Positions 38,531 through 48,504 of a stretch of DNA of 64,000 nucleotides are shown piece after piece (positions within the stretch are counted from its first letter, which is position 1; the number at the start of each line of letters is the position of its first letter). The DNA comes from Aeromonas jandaei (GTDB lineage: Bacteria > Pseudomonadota > Gammaproteobacteria > Enterobacterales > Aeromonadaceae). The notes under the pieces were generated by a model. The model had not been told where the DNA came from. It saw only the letters and a program-made list of their open reading frames with translations, and made no database searches. The stretch spans positions 4,060,001-4,124,000 of the forward strand of contig NZ_CP149571.1 in the NCBI RefSeq assembly GCF_037890695.1. The letters run 5' to 3'. The position numbers and the translations under genes were made by a program.

Positions 38531-38919
38531 TTGAGTTTCTTGATCCGCTCAATCTGGCTGATGACATCGGTCAGACGGATACCGAACTTGTCGTTTACCA
38601 CTACAACCTCGCCGTGGGCGATCAGGGTACCGTTGACCAGCACATCCAGCGGCTCACCGGCCACCCGATCCAGCTCCACGACGGAGCCCTGGTTCAGTTG
38701 CAGCAGGTTGCGGATGCTGATCTGGCTGCGGCCCACCTCCATGGCGATGGTGACAGGAATATCCAGAATGGTATCGAGCTTGCGGCGCTCCTCGGCACTG
38801 ATGGGAGCGTCATCTTTCAACTCTTCCAGCGGGGCTGGCTTGGCTTCCGCCGTCACCTGCTCTTCCAGGGCGGCAGCCCATGCGTCCGCCATCAGATCCT
38901 CTTCCTCAGTTCCGCTCAT
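38527..38919 (-). CDS. fliN: C-ring switch protein FliN
   Basis: A 130-residue switch protein with the C-terminal SpoA domain LDIPVTIAMEVGRSQISIRNLLQLNQGSVVELD; the N-terminal half is acidic and variable. Forms the base of the C-ring with FliM and binds CheY-P and FliH. Confidence 0.95.
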   Translation of the reverse strand: MSGTEEEDLMADAWAAALEEQVTAEAKPAPLEELKDDAPISAEERRKLDTILDIPVTIAMEVGRSQISIRNLLQLNQGSVVELDRVAGEPLDVLVNGTLIAHGEVVVVNDKFGIRLTDVISQIERIKKLK

Positions 38920-38969
38920 CTTGCTTCCTTATCGCTACTTCATGACCGTTTATCGCAATAAACCGTCGA

Positions 38970-40040
38970 TTATCTCTGTTGATCCTCGATACTGCGTTCA
39001 AGCTCTTCCAGCTCGGCCTCGCCATCGATACGTACACCGCCCCGGGTCACCAGATGCATCTCGGTCTTGACCCCTTCCGGGCGCTTGAGTTTGTCGGTGA
39101 TCTTGAGGGCGACATTATCCTTGGTGCGCCCCATCTTGGCGTGGAAAGTCGGCAGGTCTTCCACGAAAACCAGCAGGTTTTCCGGCATCTCGACCGGGAT
39201 GATATCACCAGGTTGCAGCTCCATCAGCTCGCGCAGGGTGAGCTCGGTCTCCAGCAGTTTGGCCCGCAACTCAACCTTGACGTCCATGATCTCGTCGCGC
39301 AGCGCCTTGCTCCAGCGCACATCGGTATCACCCTTGTCACTCTGTACACCGGCATCCAGCAGTTCGCGAATAGGCTCCAGCATGGAGTAAGGCATGGCCA
39401 CATGGAAGTCACCACCACCACCATCCAGTTCGATGTGGAACGAGCTGACCACGATCACTTCGGTCGGGCTCACAATGTTGGCCATCGCCGGGTTCACTTC
39501 GGAGTCGAGATACTCGAAGCCCACATCCATCACCGGAGCCCAAGCATCCTTGTAATCTTCAAACACCAGCTTGAGCAGCATCTGGATGATGCGTCGCTCG
39601 GTGGGGGTAAATTCACGCCCTTCAATTTTGGCGTGGTAGCGACCATCGCCACCAAAAAAGTTCTCCACCAGGATGAAGACCAGCCGAGCCTCCATGGTGA
39701 TTAGCGCAGTCCCTTTCAAAGGGCGGAAACGCACCATGTTGAGACTGGTTGGCACAAACAGGGTATGAACATACTCGCCAAACTTGAGCATCTGTACGCC
39801 GTTGATGGATACCTCGGCGGTACGGCGCATCATGTTGAACAGGCTGATCCGCATGTGGCGGGCAAAACGTTCGTTCACCAGCTCCAGCGTCGGCATGCGG
39901 CCACGGACGATGCGGTCCTGGGAGGAGAAGTCGAACTGGGCTACGCCGGGATCCCCCGCCGAGCCTATCTCCTCCTCTTCGACATCATCGACACCGTGCA
40001 AGAGGGCATCAATTTCGTCCTGACTTAACAGATCGCTCAC
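38970..40040 (-). CDS. fliM: C-ring switch protein FliM
   Basis: A 356-residue protein with the N-terminal CheY-P binding peptide LLSQDEIDALLHGV, the middle CheC-like domain (GGDGRYHAKIEGREFTPTERRIIQ) and the C-terminal SpoA domain. Fully conserved length and layout. Confidence 0.96.
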   Translation of the reverse strand: MSDLLSQDEIDALLHGVDDVEEEEIGSAGDPGVAQFDFSSQDRIVRGRMPTLELVNERFARHMRISLFNMMRRTAEVSINGVQMLKFGEYVHTLFVPTSLNMVRFRPLKGTALITMEARLVFILVENFFGGDGRYHAKIEGREFTPTERRIIQMLLKLVFEDYKDAWAPVMDVGFEYLDSEVNPAMANIVSPTEVIVVSSFHIELDGGGGDFHVAMPYSMLEPIRELLDAGVQSDKGDTDVRWSKALRDEIMDVKVELRAKLLETELTLRELMELQPGDIIPVEMPENLLVFVEDLPTFHAKMGRTKDNVALKITDKLKRPEGVKTEMHLVTRGGVRIDGEAELEELERSIEDQQR

Positions 40041-40047
40041 GCTTCAC

Positions 40048-40563
40048 CTACTGCATTACAAAGCCGGTAAACAGCACTTGTTCGATAACGGGGGAAGAGA
40101 CCAGATCCTTGAGCACCCGGCGACACTCTTCCAGTGAATCCTTGCGCAGCTTCTCCTTGCCTTCGAAGGTCATCAGCTGTTCAGCCGTTGCTGCGCTGAA
40201 CACCCGCAGCAAGGTGCCTTCAATCAGGGGGATATTCTGCTTGGCCAGCGTCTCATCGGCGGTACCGCGCACCTGCAGCTGGATCTTGATCTGCACCAGA
40301 CGATCTCGCTGTACGCCAGCTACGTTGAAGACAAAGGGACGCGGCATCGATACATAAAGTGAAGGCTGGGGCGCCTCCTCTTTGGGTTTGGCCTCTTTCC
40401 CCTCGGCAGCTTCGGCAGCCGGTTTCTCCGAGCCGGAGAGCATCAGAAAGGCGCCAGCACCGCCACCACCCAGCAGGATAACGGCAAGGACGATGATAAT
40501 GATCAGCTTCTTTTTCTTGCCCGCGGCCGGGTCTTTCAGGGTTAATTCGTTATCGTCTGCCAT
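40048..40563 (-). CDS. fliL: Flagellar basal-body protein FliL
   Basis: A 171-residue single-span protein (KKKLIIIIVLAVILLGGGGAGAFL) with a periplasmic stomatin-like domain (YVSMPRPFVFNV...). FliL forms a ring around stator units and supports torque. Lies 7 bp before fliM. Confidence 0.94.
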   Translation of the reverse strand: MADDNELTLKDPAAGKKKKLIIIIVLAVILLGGGGAGAFLMLSGSEKPAAEAAEGKEAKPKEEAPQPSLYVSMPRPFVFNVAGVQRDRLVQIKIQLQVRGTADETLAKQNIPLIEGTLLRVFSAATAEQLMTFEGKEKLRKDSLEECRRVLKDLVSSPVIEQVLFTGFVMQ

Positions 40564-40620
40564 CCCTTGTCCACCCTCATATCAAACTTGTTCGATATCA
40601 TAAACTTACTCGGGATTGCA

Positions 40621-42504
40621 TCAAGCATAGAAATCAATTCCGGAACCGTTTGTCGATTCCACCAGCACATTGAGGGTAGATGTAGTCACATCCCCCGTCT
40701 CCTGCCCTCTGCCGGAGCCTGACTGACCACCACTCTGGCCCTGCTGCCCCTGACCGCCAGAGGTTGCCTGACCTTGCTGTTGCTGCTGTTGGGACTGATG
40801 CTGCACCTGGGTTTGACCAAGCTGGATCCCCTGCCCCGCCAGCATGTCGCGTAGACGTGGCATCGCCTGCTCCAGCATCTCACGAGTCTGTCCATGTTGT
40901 ACCACGAAATGGACGCTGGCCTGACTGGAAGCATCGATCTGGATCTGGATTTTCATCTTGCCAAGGCCGATGGGGTCGAGCTGGATCTCCGCCTGCTGCA
41001 ACTTGTCCGCCAGCATCAGGTTGACCTTCTGGTGCAACTCGGCAGGGGCTTCCTGGCCAGCCAGCTTGAGGTGAGGCAAATTCTGAGGCTCGCGGCGCAG
41101 TGCGCCCTCGGCGGCTGACGGGGTACGGTTTTCGGCAACCTGCACCTGCGGCTGGCTGTTCTGGCTATGTTGCACCGACTGACTCTGGCTGCTTTCGCTG
41201 GCCGCCTCGGTCACCACCACACTTTGGTTGGCACTATCCACTTTGGGTTTTACATCGAGTTGGGCTGATTTGCGAAGCGGAGTCGCTCCAGCCGCCTCCA
41301 TCTGCTGAATGCCTGCGGAGATAGTCGACAAGGGGGCCTGTGGCCCCTGCGATTCAACCTGTGCCAACACCTGCTGTGGCGCAACCATCACGGGTTCCGC
41401 GCTGGCAGGAGCAGGTGCCTGAGCGCTCTGGGTCGTGACAGAGACGGGAGCAGTTGCAGCCCCTTCGCGAGCACTCTGGGCTGTCGGCGCCGGATTGCTA
41501 TCTGCCGTTGTCTGCTGCCCGGCGCTCTTGCCATCCCCTTGTGCGCCACCTTGTGACCCATTCTGAGCCGTACCATCGGCTTGCTTGAGCCCTTCGTGGA
41601 AGGTCTTGAGCGCCTCGCTCTGCCCCTGAGCCGGGGTCGTCTGGGCAGCTTGTCCCTTGTTCAGCGGCACAGCACTATCCATTTCACTGTCGGGCACGAC
41701 TTGCGAACCGGAAGCCGTTTCCGGCTTGCTAACCGGGGCAGACTCGCCAGTTGGCATCAGTTTGGCCAACTGGGCAACACGTTCGGCTCCGGAGAGAGGT
41801 TTATCCCCCTTGGAGGCAGGTACTGGTTCCCCCTGCCCCTTGAGTTCAGTTTCTCCCTTAAGAGTGCTGGCGCTCTGCCCTTCGCCGGTCTTCTCAACTA
41901 CCTCTTCTTCAACTACAACCTGTGAGGATTCACTCTTCTGAGCGATGGAGCCAGTTTGTGCGGACGCCGCAGCAAGCTTCTCCAGCATGGTTCCAGCAGC
42001 TACTGAGGACGGCAGCGCCGGCTTGTCAGTCGCGCTCGGTTTGACGTAATCACCAGCCTCAAGCGCATGCGGCTCACCCTCTTGCGGCAACAGATTGCCG
42101 TCAGCAGGAGCCGCGGCAACGATGGCAGGCGTTACCAAAGAAGTGTCGAGTTTGAGGGAGTCTTGCAGACGCAGCAGAAAATCGTTGGGAGGCAGCTCGT
42201 CCCCCTTCTTCTCGCCATCTTCTTTGATGCTGCTATCGCTTTCTGTCGCCAAAGATTTGGCTGATCGGTCGCTGCTGCCGGATTTGTTGACGGCACTCTC
42301 TGCTGCTCCCTTCTCTGCGGACCCTTTATCTGCTGGCCCCTTATCCTTGCTCTGCGCCTTAGCAATCAGAGAGGCGAAGTCACCCTTGCTGTCGAGGGCT
42401 CCGGCGCTATCCAGATTGGCAGTTTCGGGTGTACCGTTCAGGGCGGCTTTGTCCAACCCGTTCGTCTGAGCCGAAGGCGCTTGTGTCAACACTGTCTGCA
42501 TCAT
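40621..42504 (-). CDS. fliK: Hook-length control protein FliK
   Basis: A 627-residue secreted ruler. The long N-terminal part is Gln/Ser/Ala/Pro-rich and low in complexity; the C-terminal domain (PAELHQKVNLMLADKLQQAEIQLDP, VVQHGQTREMLEQAMPRLRDML) is the conserved Flg_hook fold that contacts FlhB. A Gln run (QHQSQQQQQQGQ) follows. Longer than E. coli FliK (about 375), as common in polar systems. Confidence 0.92.
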   Translation of the reverse strand: MMQTVLTQAPSAQTNGLDKAALNGTPETANLDSAGALDSKGDFASLIAKAQSKDKGPADKGSAEKGAAESAVNKSGSSDRSAKSLATESDSSIKEDGEKKGDELPPNDFLLRLQDSLKLDTSLVTPAIVAAAPADGNLLPQEGEPHALEAGDYVKPSATDKPALPSSVAAGTMLEKLAAASAQTGSIAQKSESSQVVVEEEVVEKTGEGQSASTLKGETELKGQGEPVPASKGDKPLSGAERVAQLAKLMPTGESAPVSKPETASGSQVVPDSEMDSAVPLNKGQAAQTTPAQGQSEALKTFHEGLKQADGTAQNGSQGGAQGDGKSAGQQTTADSNPAPTAQSAREGAATAPVSVTTQSAQAPAPASAEPVMVAPQQVLAQVESQGPQAPLSTISAGIQQMEAAGATPLRKSAQLDVKPKVDSANQSVVVTEAASESSQSQSVQHSQNSQPQVQVAENRTPSAAEGALRREPQNLPHLKLAGQEAPAELHQKVNLMLADKLQQAEIQLDPIGLGKMKIQIQIDASSQASVHFVVQHGQTREMLEQAMPRLRDMLAGQGIQLGQTQVQHQSQQQQQQGQATSGGQGQQGQSGGQSGSGRGQETGDVTTSTLNVLVESTNGSGIDFYA

Positions 42505-42571
42505 GATGGAGTCCCTGAATTATGGAGGTTCCCTGCGAGATGACCTCCGACCATGTTCAGTTCAAAGCAAG

Positions 42572-43012
42572 TTACAGGCCAGATTGATGGAAGCGCCGCA
42601 AGATAGCGTACTCATCCAGCATCTTCTGCTCCTGGCGCTGGGCCTTCTGCTGTTCGCGACTTGCCTGTTTTTCCAGCAGCAACTCCACCGCCTTGCGCCG
42701 CTGCTGGGCTGCCAGCCACTCTTCGCGGCGCTGCTCCAGCGCCTGCCGCACCTGCAACACCCCTTCGTACTGCTGGGTCGCCGCCTGCTCGAGCTTGTTG
42801 ATAAAGGCGTGATACTGGGCGTTCTGCTGCGGAGAGATCCCCTGCAAGCCGCGATCGGTCCACTGCTGGTGATAGATCTGGCGGTACTGGTTGAGGGCAT
42901 TTTGCTGCTCCATGAACAGCTTGAGATCCTGCTGGGCCTTCGCCAGTGCCAGCGCACACTGCTGCTCCGCCTCCACCAGCCGTTCCGACAACAATATCAA
43001 CCCTTTACTCAT
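42572..43012 (-). CDS. fliJ: Flagellar export stalk protein FliJ
   Basis: A 146-residue all-helical coiled-coil protein (EAEQQCALALAKAQQDLKLFMEQQ, then a second long helix rich in Glu, Gln, Arg). It fits the gamma-subunit-like FliJ that sits in the FliI hexamer. Position after fliI supports the call more than sequence alone. Confidence 0.88.
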   Translation of the reverse strand: MSKGLILLSERLVEAEQQCALALAKAQQDLKLFMEQQNALNQYRQIYHQQWTDRGLQGISPQQNAQYHAFINKLEQAATQQYEGVLQVRQALEQRREEWLAAQQRRKAVELLLEKQASREQQKAQRQEQKMLDEYAILRRFHQSGL

Positions 43013-43039
43013 GGATCTGCTCCACCATCCAGCGACTCA

Positions 43040-44371
43040 TCAACGCATCAGTGGCATCGCCACCATCTGCAGGGCCTGCAGGCCATCGTCATAAGGGATA
43101 ACCTCGCGCATCCCCTGCTGCAAGAACTGATCCAGATAGGGTTTCTGGATGATGGCACGGTCGATACGGGGATCAGAACCCTGGCTGTAGGCACCTATGG
43201 TGATGAGATCCCGGTTCTGCTGATAGAGGGAGTAAAACTGCTTGAGGGTACGCGCCAGATCCATGTGTTCCGGCGAAGTCACCATGGGCATGACCCGACT
43301 GATGGACTTCTCGATGTCGATGGCGGGATAGTGGCCCGCATCGGCCAGCTCGCGTGACAGTACGATGTGGCCATCGAGGATCGCCCGCGCAGCGTCGGCG
43401 ATGGGATCCTGCAGATCATCCCCCTCGGTCAGTACGGTGAAAAAAGCTGTGATGGATCCCTGCCCATCGCTGCCGTTACCGGCCCGCTCAACCAGCGCCG
43501 GCAATTTGGCAAACACCGAGGGCGGATAACCCTTGGTAGCCGGCGGCTCGCCCACGGCCAGCGCAATCTCGCGCTGGGCCTGGGCATAACGGGTAAGAGA
43601 GTCCATCAAGAGCAGCACGTTGAGCCCCTGATCGCGGAAATACTCGGCGATGGCCAGTGCGGTTTCGCACCCCTTGAGACGCATCAGCGGCGAAGCATCG
43701 GCGGGAGCTGCCACCACCACGGAGCGGGCACGCCCCTCCTCGCCCAGGATATCCTCGATGAACTCCTTCACCTCGCGGCCCCGTTCGCCGATAAGCCCTA
43801 CCACGACCACATCGGCTACCGAGCCGCGGGTCATCATGCCGAGCAGCACGGATTTACCAACGCCGGAGCCGGCAAACAACCCCATCCGCTGGCCCTGACC
43901 GACGGTCAGCACCGCATTGATGGCGCGCACCCCGACATCCATCGGCTGATGAATGGGGCGACGCGCAAGCGGATTGATGCGGTGCTGGGCAAACTGCACC
44001 GTCTGGGAGGAGAGAATGGGGCCGAGGCCATCCAGCGGCTGACCGATACCGTCGATCACCCGACCGAGAAGATTCATGCCGACCGGAATGCCGTGTTCTT
44101 CAGTGATGGGCACCACCCGGGCACCGGGAATGACCCCTTTGAGCTGCTCGCTCGGCATCAGATAGAGGCGATCGCCAGAGAAGCCGACCACTTCAGCCTC
44201 CAGCGTCCCATCAAGGGTATCGATGCGGCAGAGCGCACCGATGGCGGCACGGCAACCAATGGCTTCGAGGGTCAACCCCACCACCCGGGTCAATTTGCCA
44301 GCAACCGGCGGTTTGGGGGCGCTATCGCGCACCTTGTACCCTTGCAACCGGTTAAGTAGCGAGCCGCTCAT
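43040..44371 (-). CDS. fliI: Flagellar export ATPase FliI
   Basis: A 443-residue F1-beta-like ATPase. Walker A in [35 protein letters not shown], Walker B in [20 protein letters not shown]. Cytosolic ring that prepares export substrates with FliH and FliJ. Confidence 0.96.
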   Translation of the reverse strand: MSGSLLNRLQGYKVRDSAPKPPVAGKLTRVVGLTLEAIGCRAAIGALCRIDTLDGTLEAEVVGFSGDRLYLMPSEQLKGVIPGARVVPITEEHGIPVGMNLLGRVIDGIGQPLDGLGPILSSQTVQFAQHRINPLARRPIHQPMDVGVRAINAVLTVGQGQRMGLFAGSGVGKSVLLGMMTRGSVADVVVVGLIGERGREVKEFIEDILGEEGRARSVVVAAPADASPLMRLKGCETALAIAEYFRDQGLNVLLLMDSLTRYAQAQREIALAVGEPPATKGYPPSVFAKLPALVERAGNGSDGQGSITAFFTVLTEGDDLQDPIADAARAILDGHIVLSRELADAGHYPAIDIEKSISRVMPMVTSPEHMDLARTLKQFYSLYQQNRDLITIGAYSQGSDPRIDRAIIQKPYLDQFLQQGMREVIPYDDGLQALQMVAMPLMR

Positions 44372-44423
44372 CTGGCCTCCTGAGGTAGAAAACAGTCAAC
44401 CGGACAGCAGTGTCCGGCGTTGA

Positions 44424-45239
44424 TTACGGGTGCGGATCCGGCGAGGAGTTATTGGGCGCATTGTCTCGCAAGAAGTTGCGCAGCAGCTGATCAATACGTC
44501 CGGAGAGGGTCAGGTCGATACTGGAGAGCTCGGTCGCCAGTTGCAGATCGCCGGGAGAGAGGGTGGGATCGCTCTGCAACCGCCACTGGCGCTTGACGCA
44601 CTCCTCGGCCCCGAACGCCTGCTCGACCCGGGCAATATCGTCGGGATGCAGCATCAGCGTCACCCCCTGTTCGGCAGCAGGCAGTAGGGCAATCCCCTGC
44701 TTGAGCGCCTCCAGCAAAATACGGGGAGAGGTTTCGGCCTCATGGCGGATGAGGGCCCGAGCCAGTTGCAACACCAGCGAGAGCAGCTGCTGCTCCACCG
44801 CCTGATCCAGCTCGTTGAGAGGATTGGCCAACCGGGCTACCAGTGCTTGCCAGTGAGCTATCTCCTGCTCCACCAGCTCGCGCCCCATGGCTAGCCCCTC
44901 TTCGCGCCCCTGCTCGAGACCGGCGGAATGGCCCTGTTGCAGCCCTTCCAGCTTGCCCTCTTCCAGCCCCTTGGCATAACCGGCCTCACGCCCTTCAGCC
45001 ATCCCCTCTTCCCAGGCAGCCTGGCGAATGGCCTCCAGCTCCTCGGCGGTGATGGAGGGGGTCGGCTCCTGTTCGGGTTCCGGCTCGACGACCTCTTCTT
45101 CCTGCTGATACCAGTCGGGAGCCAGGCCGAGAGCGTTGGTCTCGACCTCGGCCTCGACCTCCATCTCGGGCCAACCCCAGGTTTCGATCCGGGCCTCGTC
45201 CCCGTCAGGCCGCACATAGCCACGCAGTTTGTTGTTCAT
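44424..45239 (-). CDS. fliH: Export ATPase regulator FliH
   Basis: A 271-residue protein with an acidic N-terminal half, a stretch of Gly-containing helical repeats (AWEEGMAEGREAGYAKGLEEGKLEGLQQGHSAG; GxxxG pattern typical of FliH) and a C-terminal domain similar to the V-ATPase E subunit. The ATG at 45239 is in the same frame as fliG and lies 69 bp past its stop, after a short duplicated tail. Confidence 0.93.
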   Translation of the reverse strand: MNNKLRGYVRPDGDEARIETWGWPEMEVEAEVETNALGLAPDWYQQEEEVVEPEPEQEPTPSITAEELEAIRQAAWEEGMAEGREAGYAKGLEEGKLEGLQQGHSAGLEQGREEGLAMGRELVEQEIAHWQALVARLANPLNELDQAVEQQLLSLVLQLARALIRHEAETSPRILLEALKQGIALLPAAEQGVTLMLHPDDIARVEQAFGAEECVKRQWRLQSDPTLSPGDLQLATELSSIDLTLSGRIDQLLRNFLRDNAPNNSSPDPHP

Positions 45240-45242
45240 GGA

Positions 45243-45305
45243 TTAGCGCAGCTCCTCGCCACCGCCGGTTACAGTCCCGGCAAAACCGTAGAGTGTGTGG
45301 CCCAT
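45243..45305 (-). other. Short in-frame tail-duplication ORF between fliG and fliH
   Basis: A 20-codon frame starting at an ATG two codons after the fliG stop, in the same frame. It ends VTGGGEELR-stop, closely like the true fliG end GAGGGEEFL-stop. At DNA level about 22 of 26 bases match around the two stops. It looks like a remnant of a small tandem duplication of the fliG 3' end. Whether it is translated is unknown. Confidence 0.45.
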
Positions 45306-45308
45306 GGC

Positions 45309-46370
45309 TTAGAGGAACTCCTCGCCACCACCGGCACCCAGCATGATCTCGCCGGCATCCGCCAGACGACGGGCAATGGAGAGGATCTCCTTCTGGGCGG
45401 CTTCCACTTCGGAAACCCGGATCGGCCCCATGGCCTCCAGATCGTCTGCCAGCATCTCGGCGGCACGCTTGGACATGTTCTTGAAGATCTTCTCGCGCAT
45501 CTGATCGTCCGAGCCCTTGAGGGCCCGTTGCAGCAGATCGCCCGGCACTTCCCGCAGCATGGTCTGGATGCCGCGGTCGTCCACATCGATAAGGTTCTCG
45601 AACACGAACATCAAATCCTGGATCTGCTGGCTCATCTCCTCGTCCGACTCGCGGATGGAGTCCATCAGCTGGCCTTCGATGTTGGTGTCGAGGTAGTTCA
45701 TGATGTTGGCCGCAGCCTTCAGGCCGCCCATCTTGGCTGCCTGGGCACCCGCCGCACCGGCGAACTGTTTCTCCATGATGTCGTTCAGCTCTTGCAGCGC
45801 CGCCGGTTGTACCTCTTCCAGGTTGGCGATACGCATCACCAGATCGAGGCGCACCTGCTCGGGGAACTGGCTCAGGATCTCGGCTGACTGCTCCGGCTCC
45901 AGATAGGAGAGCACGATGGTCTGGATCTGCGGGTGTTCGTTCTGGATGATGCTGGCCACCTGACGGGCATCCATCCACTTGAGCGAGTCGAGGCCGCGGG
46001 CACCGGAACCCAGAATGATCTGATCCACCAGGTTGCTCGCCTTGTCTTCGCCAAGGGCAGCCACCAGCGCTTTGCGCACGAAATCTTCGCTGCCGATACC
46101 GATGTTGGTGTACTTCTGGATATCGTCGATGAATTGACGGTGCACCGCCGCCACCCGATCGTGACTGAAGTCGGACATGGAGGCCATCGACATACCGAGC
46201 CGCTGCACCTGCTTGGGCTCGAGATGACGGAAGATCTGGGCCGCATCTTCTTCATTTAGGCTCAGCATCAGTACTGCCGCCATCTCCATCCCGGACATCT
46301 GCTCCAGCAGCTGGCGCTGACTGTCGGTGATGTCGTTGCCAGTGACCTGGCTCTTATTCTCTTCAGGCAT
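45309..46370 (-). CDS. fliG: C-ring rotor protein FliG
   Basis: A 353-residue protein that receives torque from the stator. N-terminal FliF-binding domain, armadillo middle (EHPQIQTIVLSYLEPEQSAEILSQFPE) and C-terminal torque helix with alternating charges (ESDEEMSQQIQDLMFVFENLIDVDDRGIQTMLREV). Start overlaps the fliF stop by 8 bp. Tail ends GGGEEFL. Confidence 0.96.
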   Translation of the reverse strand: MPEENKSQVTGNDITDSQRQLLEQMSGMEMAAVLMLSLNEEDAAQIFRHLEPKQVQRLGMSMASMSDFSHDRVAAVHRQFIDDIQKYTNIGIGSEDFVRKALVAALGEDKASNLVDQIILGSGARGLDSLKWMDARQVASIIQNEHPQIQTIVLSYLEPEQSAEILSQFPEQVRLDLVMRIANLEEVQPAALQELNDIMEKQFAGAAGAQAAKMGGLKAAANIMNYLDTNIEGQLMDSIRESDEEMSQQIQDLMFVFENLIDVDDRGIQTMLREVPGDLLQRALKGSDDQMREKIFKNMSKRAAEMLADDLEAMGPIRVSEVEAAQKEILSIARRLADAGEIMLGAGGGEEFL

Positions 46371-48066
46371 CTTTGGTTACCCACTCTTTAATGACCTGAG
46401 CGGCCAGATCCGGCTCGTTCGCCACCAGGGCACGCACGGCCTTGAGCAAATCTTCATCCCGGTGCAGATCAGGCAGCTTGAGCTGACCATCGCGCAATCC
46501 GAACACCGGCTCTGCTTCGGCCTGAGCCGCCAGCAGACTCAACTCGTCGTCACCACCCAGCACAGTGTGGTTGTCGAAATCCAATTCGCCTTCCGGCTTG
46601 GCATCCGGATAGAGCAACCGCTTGAGCATGGGGCGAACCACGGTCACGATCAAGACGATAATAACCAGCACGGAGGCCGCGATGCGCACCGCACGCCAGA
46701 ACCAGGGCTCATCATAGACAGGGGTGGCCGCCACGGCTTCAAGCTCGGGGCGGTTGAACGGGATGGCAACCACTTCCAGAGTATCGCCACGGGTCACATC
46801 AAAACCCAGGCCACCGCTCAACAGACGACGCAGGGTATCGAGCTCAGCCTGGCTGCGCGCCTCGCGAGTCACCTTGCCATCAGCGGCAGTCATCGACTTG
46901 TAATCGACCGCCACGGAGACGGTCATGCGGCGGATCCCCCCCATCTGGCGACGGGTATGGCTGACAGTGGTATCCAGCTCGAAGTTGCGGGTGGCCTCTT
47001 TGCGTGAACGGCCATTGGCAGCGGAGCTGCTCTCGCCGGCAGTCGCCTGCTCGGGAATAGTGGATGCTGCTGGCGGCTGGTTGCTGAGCGCCCCCGGCAC
47101 ACCGCCATTGCTGCTGCCGGAGCTGTTCTCTTCCAGCGTCATTTCGGAACGCACCGCCGGCAGATCCGGGTTGTAGGTTTTACGGGTCTGCTCCTGCTGG
47201 GAGAAGTCGAGGGAGAGATCCACTTCCGCCGTATAGTTGTCAGCCCCCAGTACCGGGATCAGAATGGCGTCAATTTTTTGTTTGTATTCGAGCTCCTGCT
47301 TCTGCTGCATCGCAAACTCTTTGCGAGTCTGGGCAGCAAGAGGATCTTGCGAGCCGGAGTTGAGCAGGCGGCCGTTCTGGTCGGTAACGGTGACACGAGT
47401 CGGTTCGAGGCCGTGGACTGCCGAGGCGACCATATCGACGATGGAGTCCACCTCGCCCTGACCAAGCGCAGCCCCTTTCAGATTGACGACCACGGTCGCA
47501 CTGGGTTTACGTTCGTTGCGGGCAAAGACATTGTCTTTCGGGATGGCCAGCAGCACTTGGGCCTTGGCTACATTCTGGAACTGCTCGATAGCGCTTGCCA
47601 GCTGGCGCTCGCGGCTCAGCTTGAGGCGCTCCGCCTCCATCCGCTGGCTCACACCGAAGCTGGAGTCCTTGAGCAGGATATCTTCGCCGTCACTGCTGGC
47701 GTCGGTCACATTGGCCAGACCGGCACGGGTCAGCGCCAGCTTGATGTTGGGGTAGTTCTCGGCACTGACCAGCACGCTCTTGCCATCCACCTCGTAGGGG
47801 ATCTTCTGCTGATCGAGGAAGTCGAGGGTTTTGACCAACTCCTGGGTGGTGTAGGTGCCGAGGGGACGCATGTCCGGCTCCTTGCCCCAGAGCAGGATAA
47901 ACACGGCAATGGCCAGACAGATGGCAAGTCCCAGGATCAGGGTGATCTGGCGCAGTACATCGGTATTGGACAGAAAGCCCAGTGCCGAACTCTTCTGCTC
48001 ATTCTCATCGAGGGCGGCAGTACCCTCATCGTTTAGCAGCAGATCGCCGTTTTGGTCAGTAGCCAC
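46363..48066 (-). CDS. fliF: MS-ring protein FliF (GTG start)
   Basis: A 567-residue protein forming the MS ring. Two spans (ITLILGLAICLAIAVFILLW and AVRIAASVLVIIVLIVTVVR) flank the ring-building periplasmic domains (VQNVAKAQVLLAIPKDNVFAR region). The C-terminal cytoplasmic segment binds FliG. Start is a GTG at 48066, with AAGGA 8 nt upstream. Confidence 0.95.
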   Translation of the reverse strand: MATDQNGDLLLNDEGTAALDENEQKSSALGFLSNTDVLRQITLILGLAICLAIAVFILLWGKEPDMRPLGTYTTQELVKTLDFLDQQKIPYEVDGKSVLVSAENYPNIKLALTRAGLANVTDASSDGEDILLKDSSFGVSQRMEAERLKLSRERQLASAIEQFQNVAKAQVLLAIPKDNVFARNERKPSATVVVNLKGAALGQGEVDSIVDMVASAVHGLEPTRVTVTDQNGRLLNSGSQDPLAAQTRKEFAMQQKQELEYKQKIDAILIPVLGADNYTAEVDLSLDFSQQEQTRKTYNPDLPAVRSEMTLEENSSGSSNGGVPGALSNQPPAASTIPEQATAGESSSAANGRSRKEATRNFELDTTVSHTRRQMGGIRRMTVSVAVDYKSMTAADGKVTREARSQAELDTLRRLLSGGLGFDVTRGDTLEVVAIPFNRPELEAVAATPVYDEPWFWRAVRIAASVLVIIVLIVTVVRPMLKRLLYPDAKPEGELDFDNHTVLGGDDELSLLAAQAEAEPVFGLRDGQLKLPDLHRDEDLLKAVRALVANEPDLAAQVIKEWVTKDA

Positions 48067-48128
48067 GATTTATGTCCTTATTGCTGACATGTTCATGATG
48101 CCCGGTCGTCATGATTCGTTGAAATCCT

Positions 48129-48446
48129 TTATACCGGCATGTTCATGATGGTCTTGTAGGCATCGACCATCTTGTTGCGTACCTGTACCGTGGCCTCGAA
48201 CGCGATGGAGGATTTCTGCCCGGCAATCATCACTTCGGCCAGATCCACTGACTTGTCACCCATATCGAAGCGGGTGCGCAGATCGTTGGCGGCGCCTTGC
48301 AATTCGTTGACGTTGCCCAATGCCTGTTGCAGCAGCAGGCCAAAGTCGGAGCTGACCTGATGGCCCGGCTGTGCCAGCGGGGTTGCACCGGCCTCTACCT
48401 TGAGTGCCTGCATCTCTTGCATCAGGCTGCTTGCACTAATTTCCAT
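48129..48446 (-). CDS. fliE: Basal-body export/rod junction protein FliE
   Basis: A 105-residue protein linking the MS ring to the rod, near the usual 104. The C-terminal motif VDLAEVMIAGQKSSIAFEATVQVRNKMVDAYKTIMNMPV is typical. I take the ATG at 48446 (MEISASS); the upstream in-frame extension would run through the promoter. First gene of the fliE block. Confidence 0.94.
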   Translation of the reverse strand: MEISASSLMQEMQALKVEAGATPLAQPGHQVSSDFGLLLQQALGNVNELQGAANDLRTRFDMGDKSVDLAEVMIAGQKSSIAFEATVQVRNKMVDAYKTIMNMPV

Positions 48447-48486
48447 TTTTCCATCCCCAGACAAATCATTGACGCTGACAGCCAAC

Positions 48487-48504
48487 AAGCAATTATGATG
48501 CCAA
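48487..48504 (-). promoter_or_regulatory. Sigma-54 promoter of the fliE operon
   Basis: Minus strand TTGGCATCATAATTGCTT: GG and GC with exactly 10 nt between, fitting the -24/-12 consensus; predicted start about 30 nt before the fliE ATG. Middle-class flagellar operons in Vibrio and Aeromonas are sigma-54 (RpoN/FlrC) dependent. The flrABC regulators are not in this window. Confidence 0.78.
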
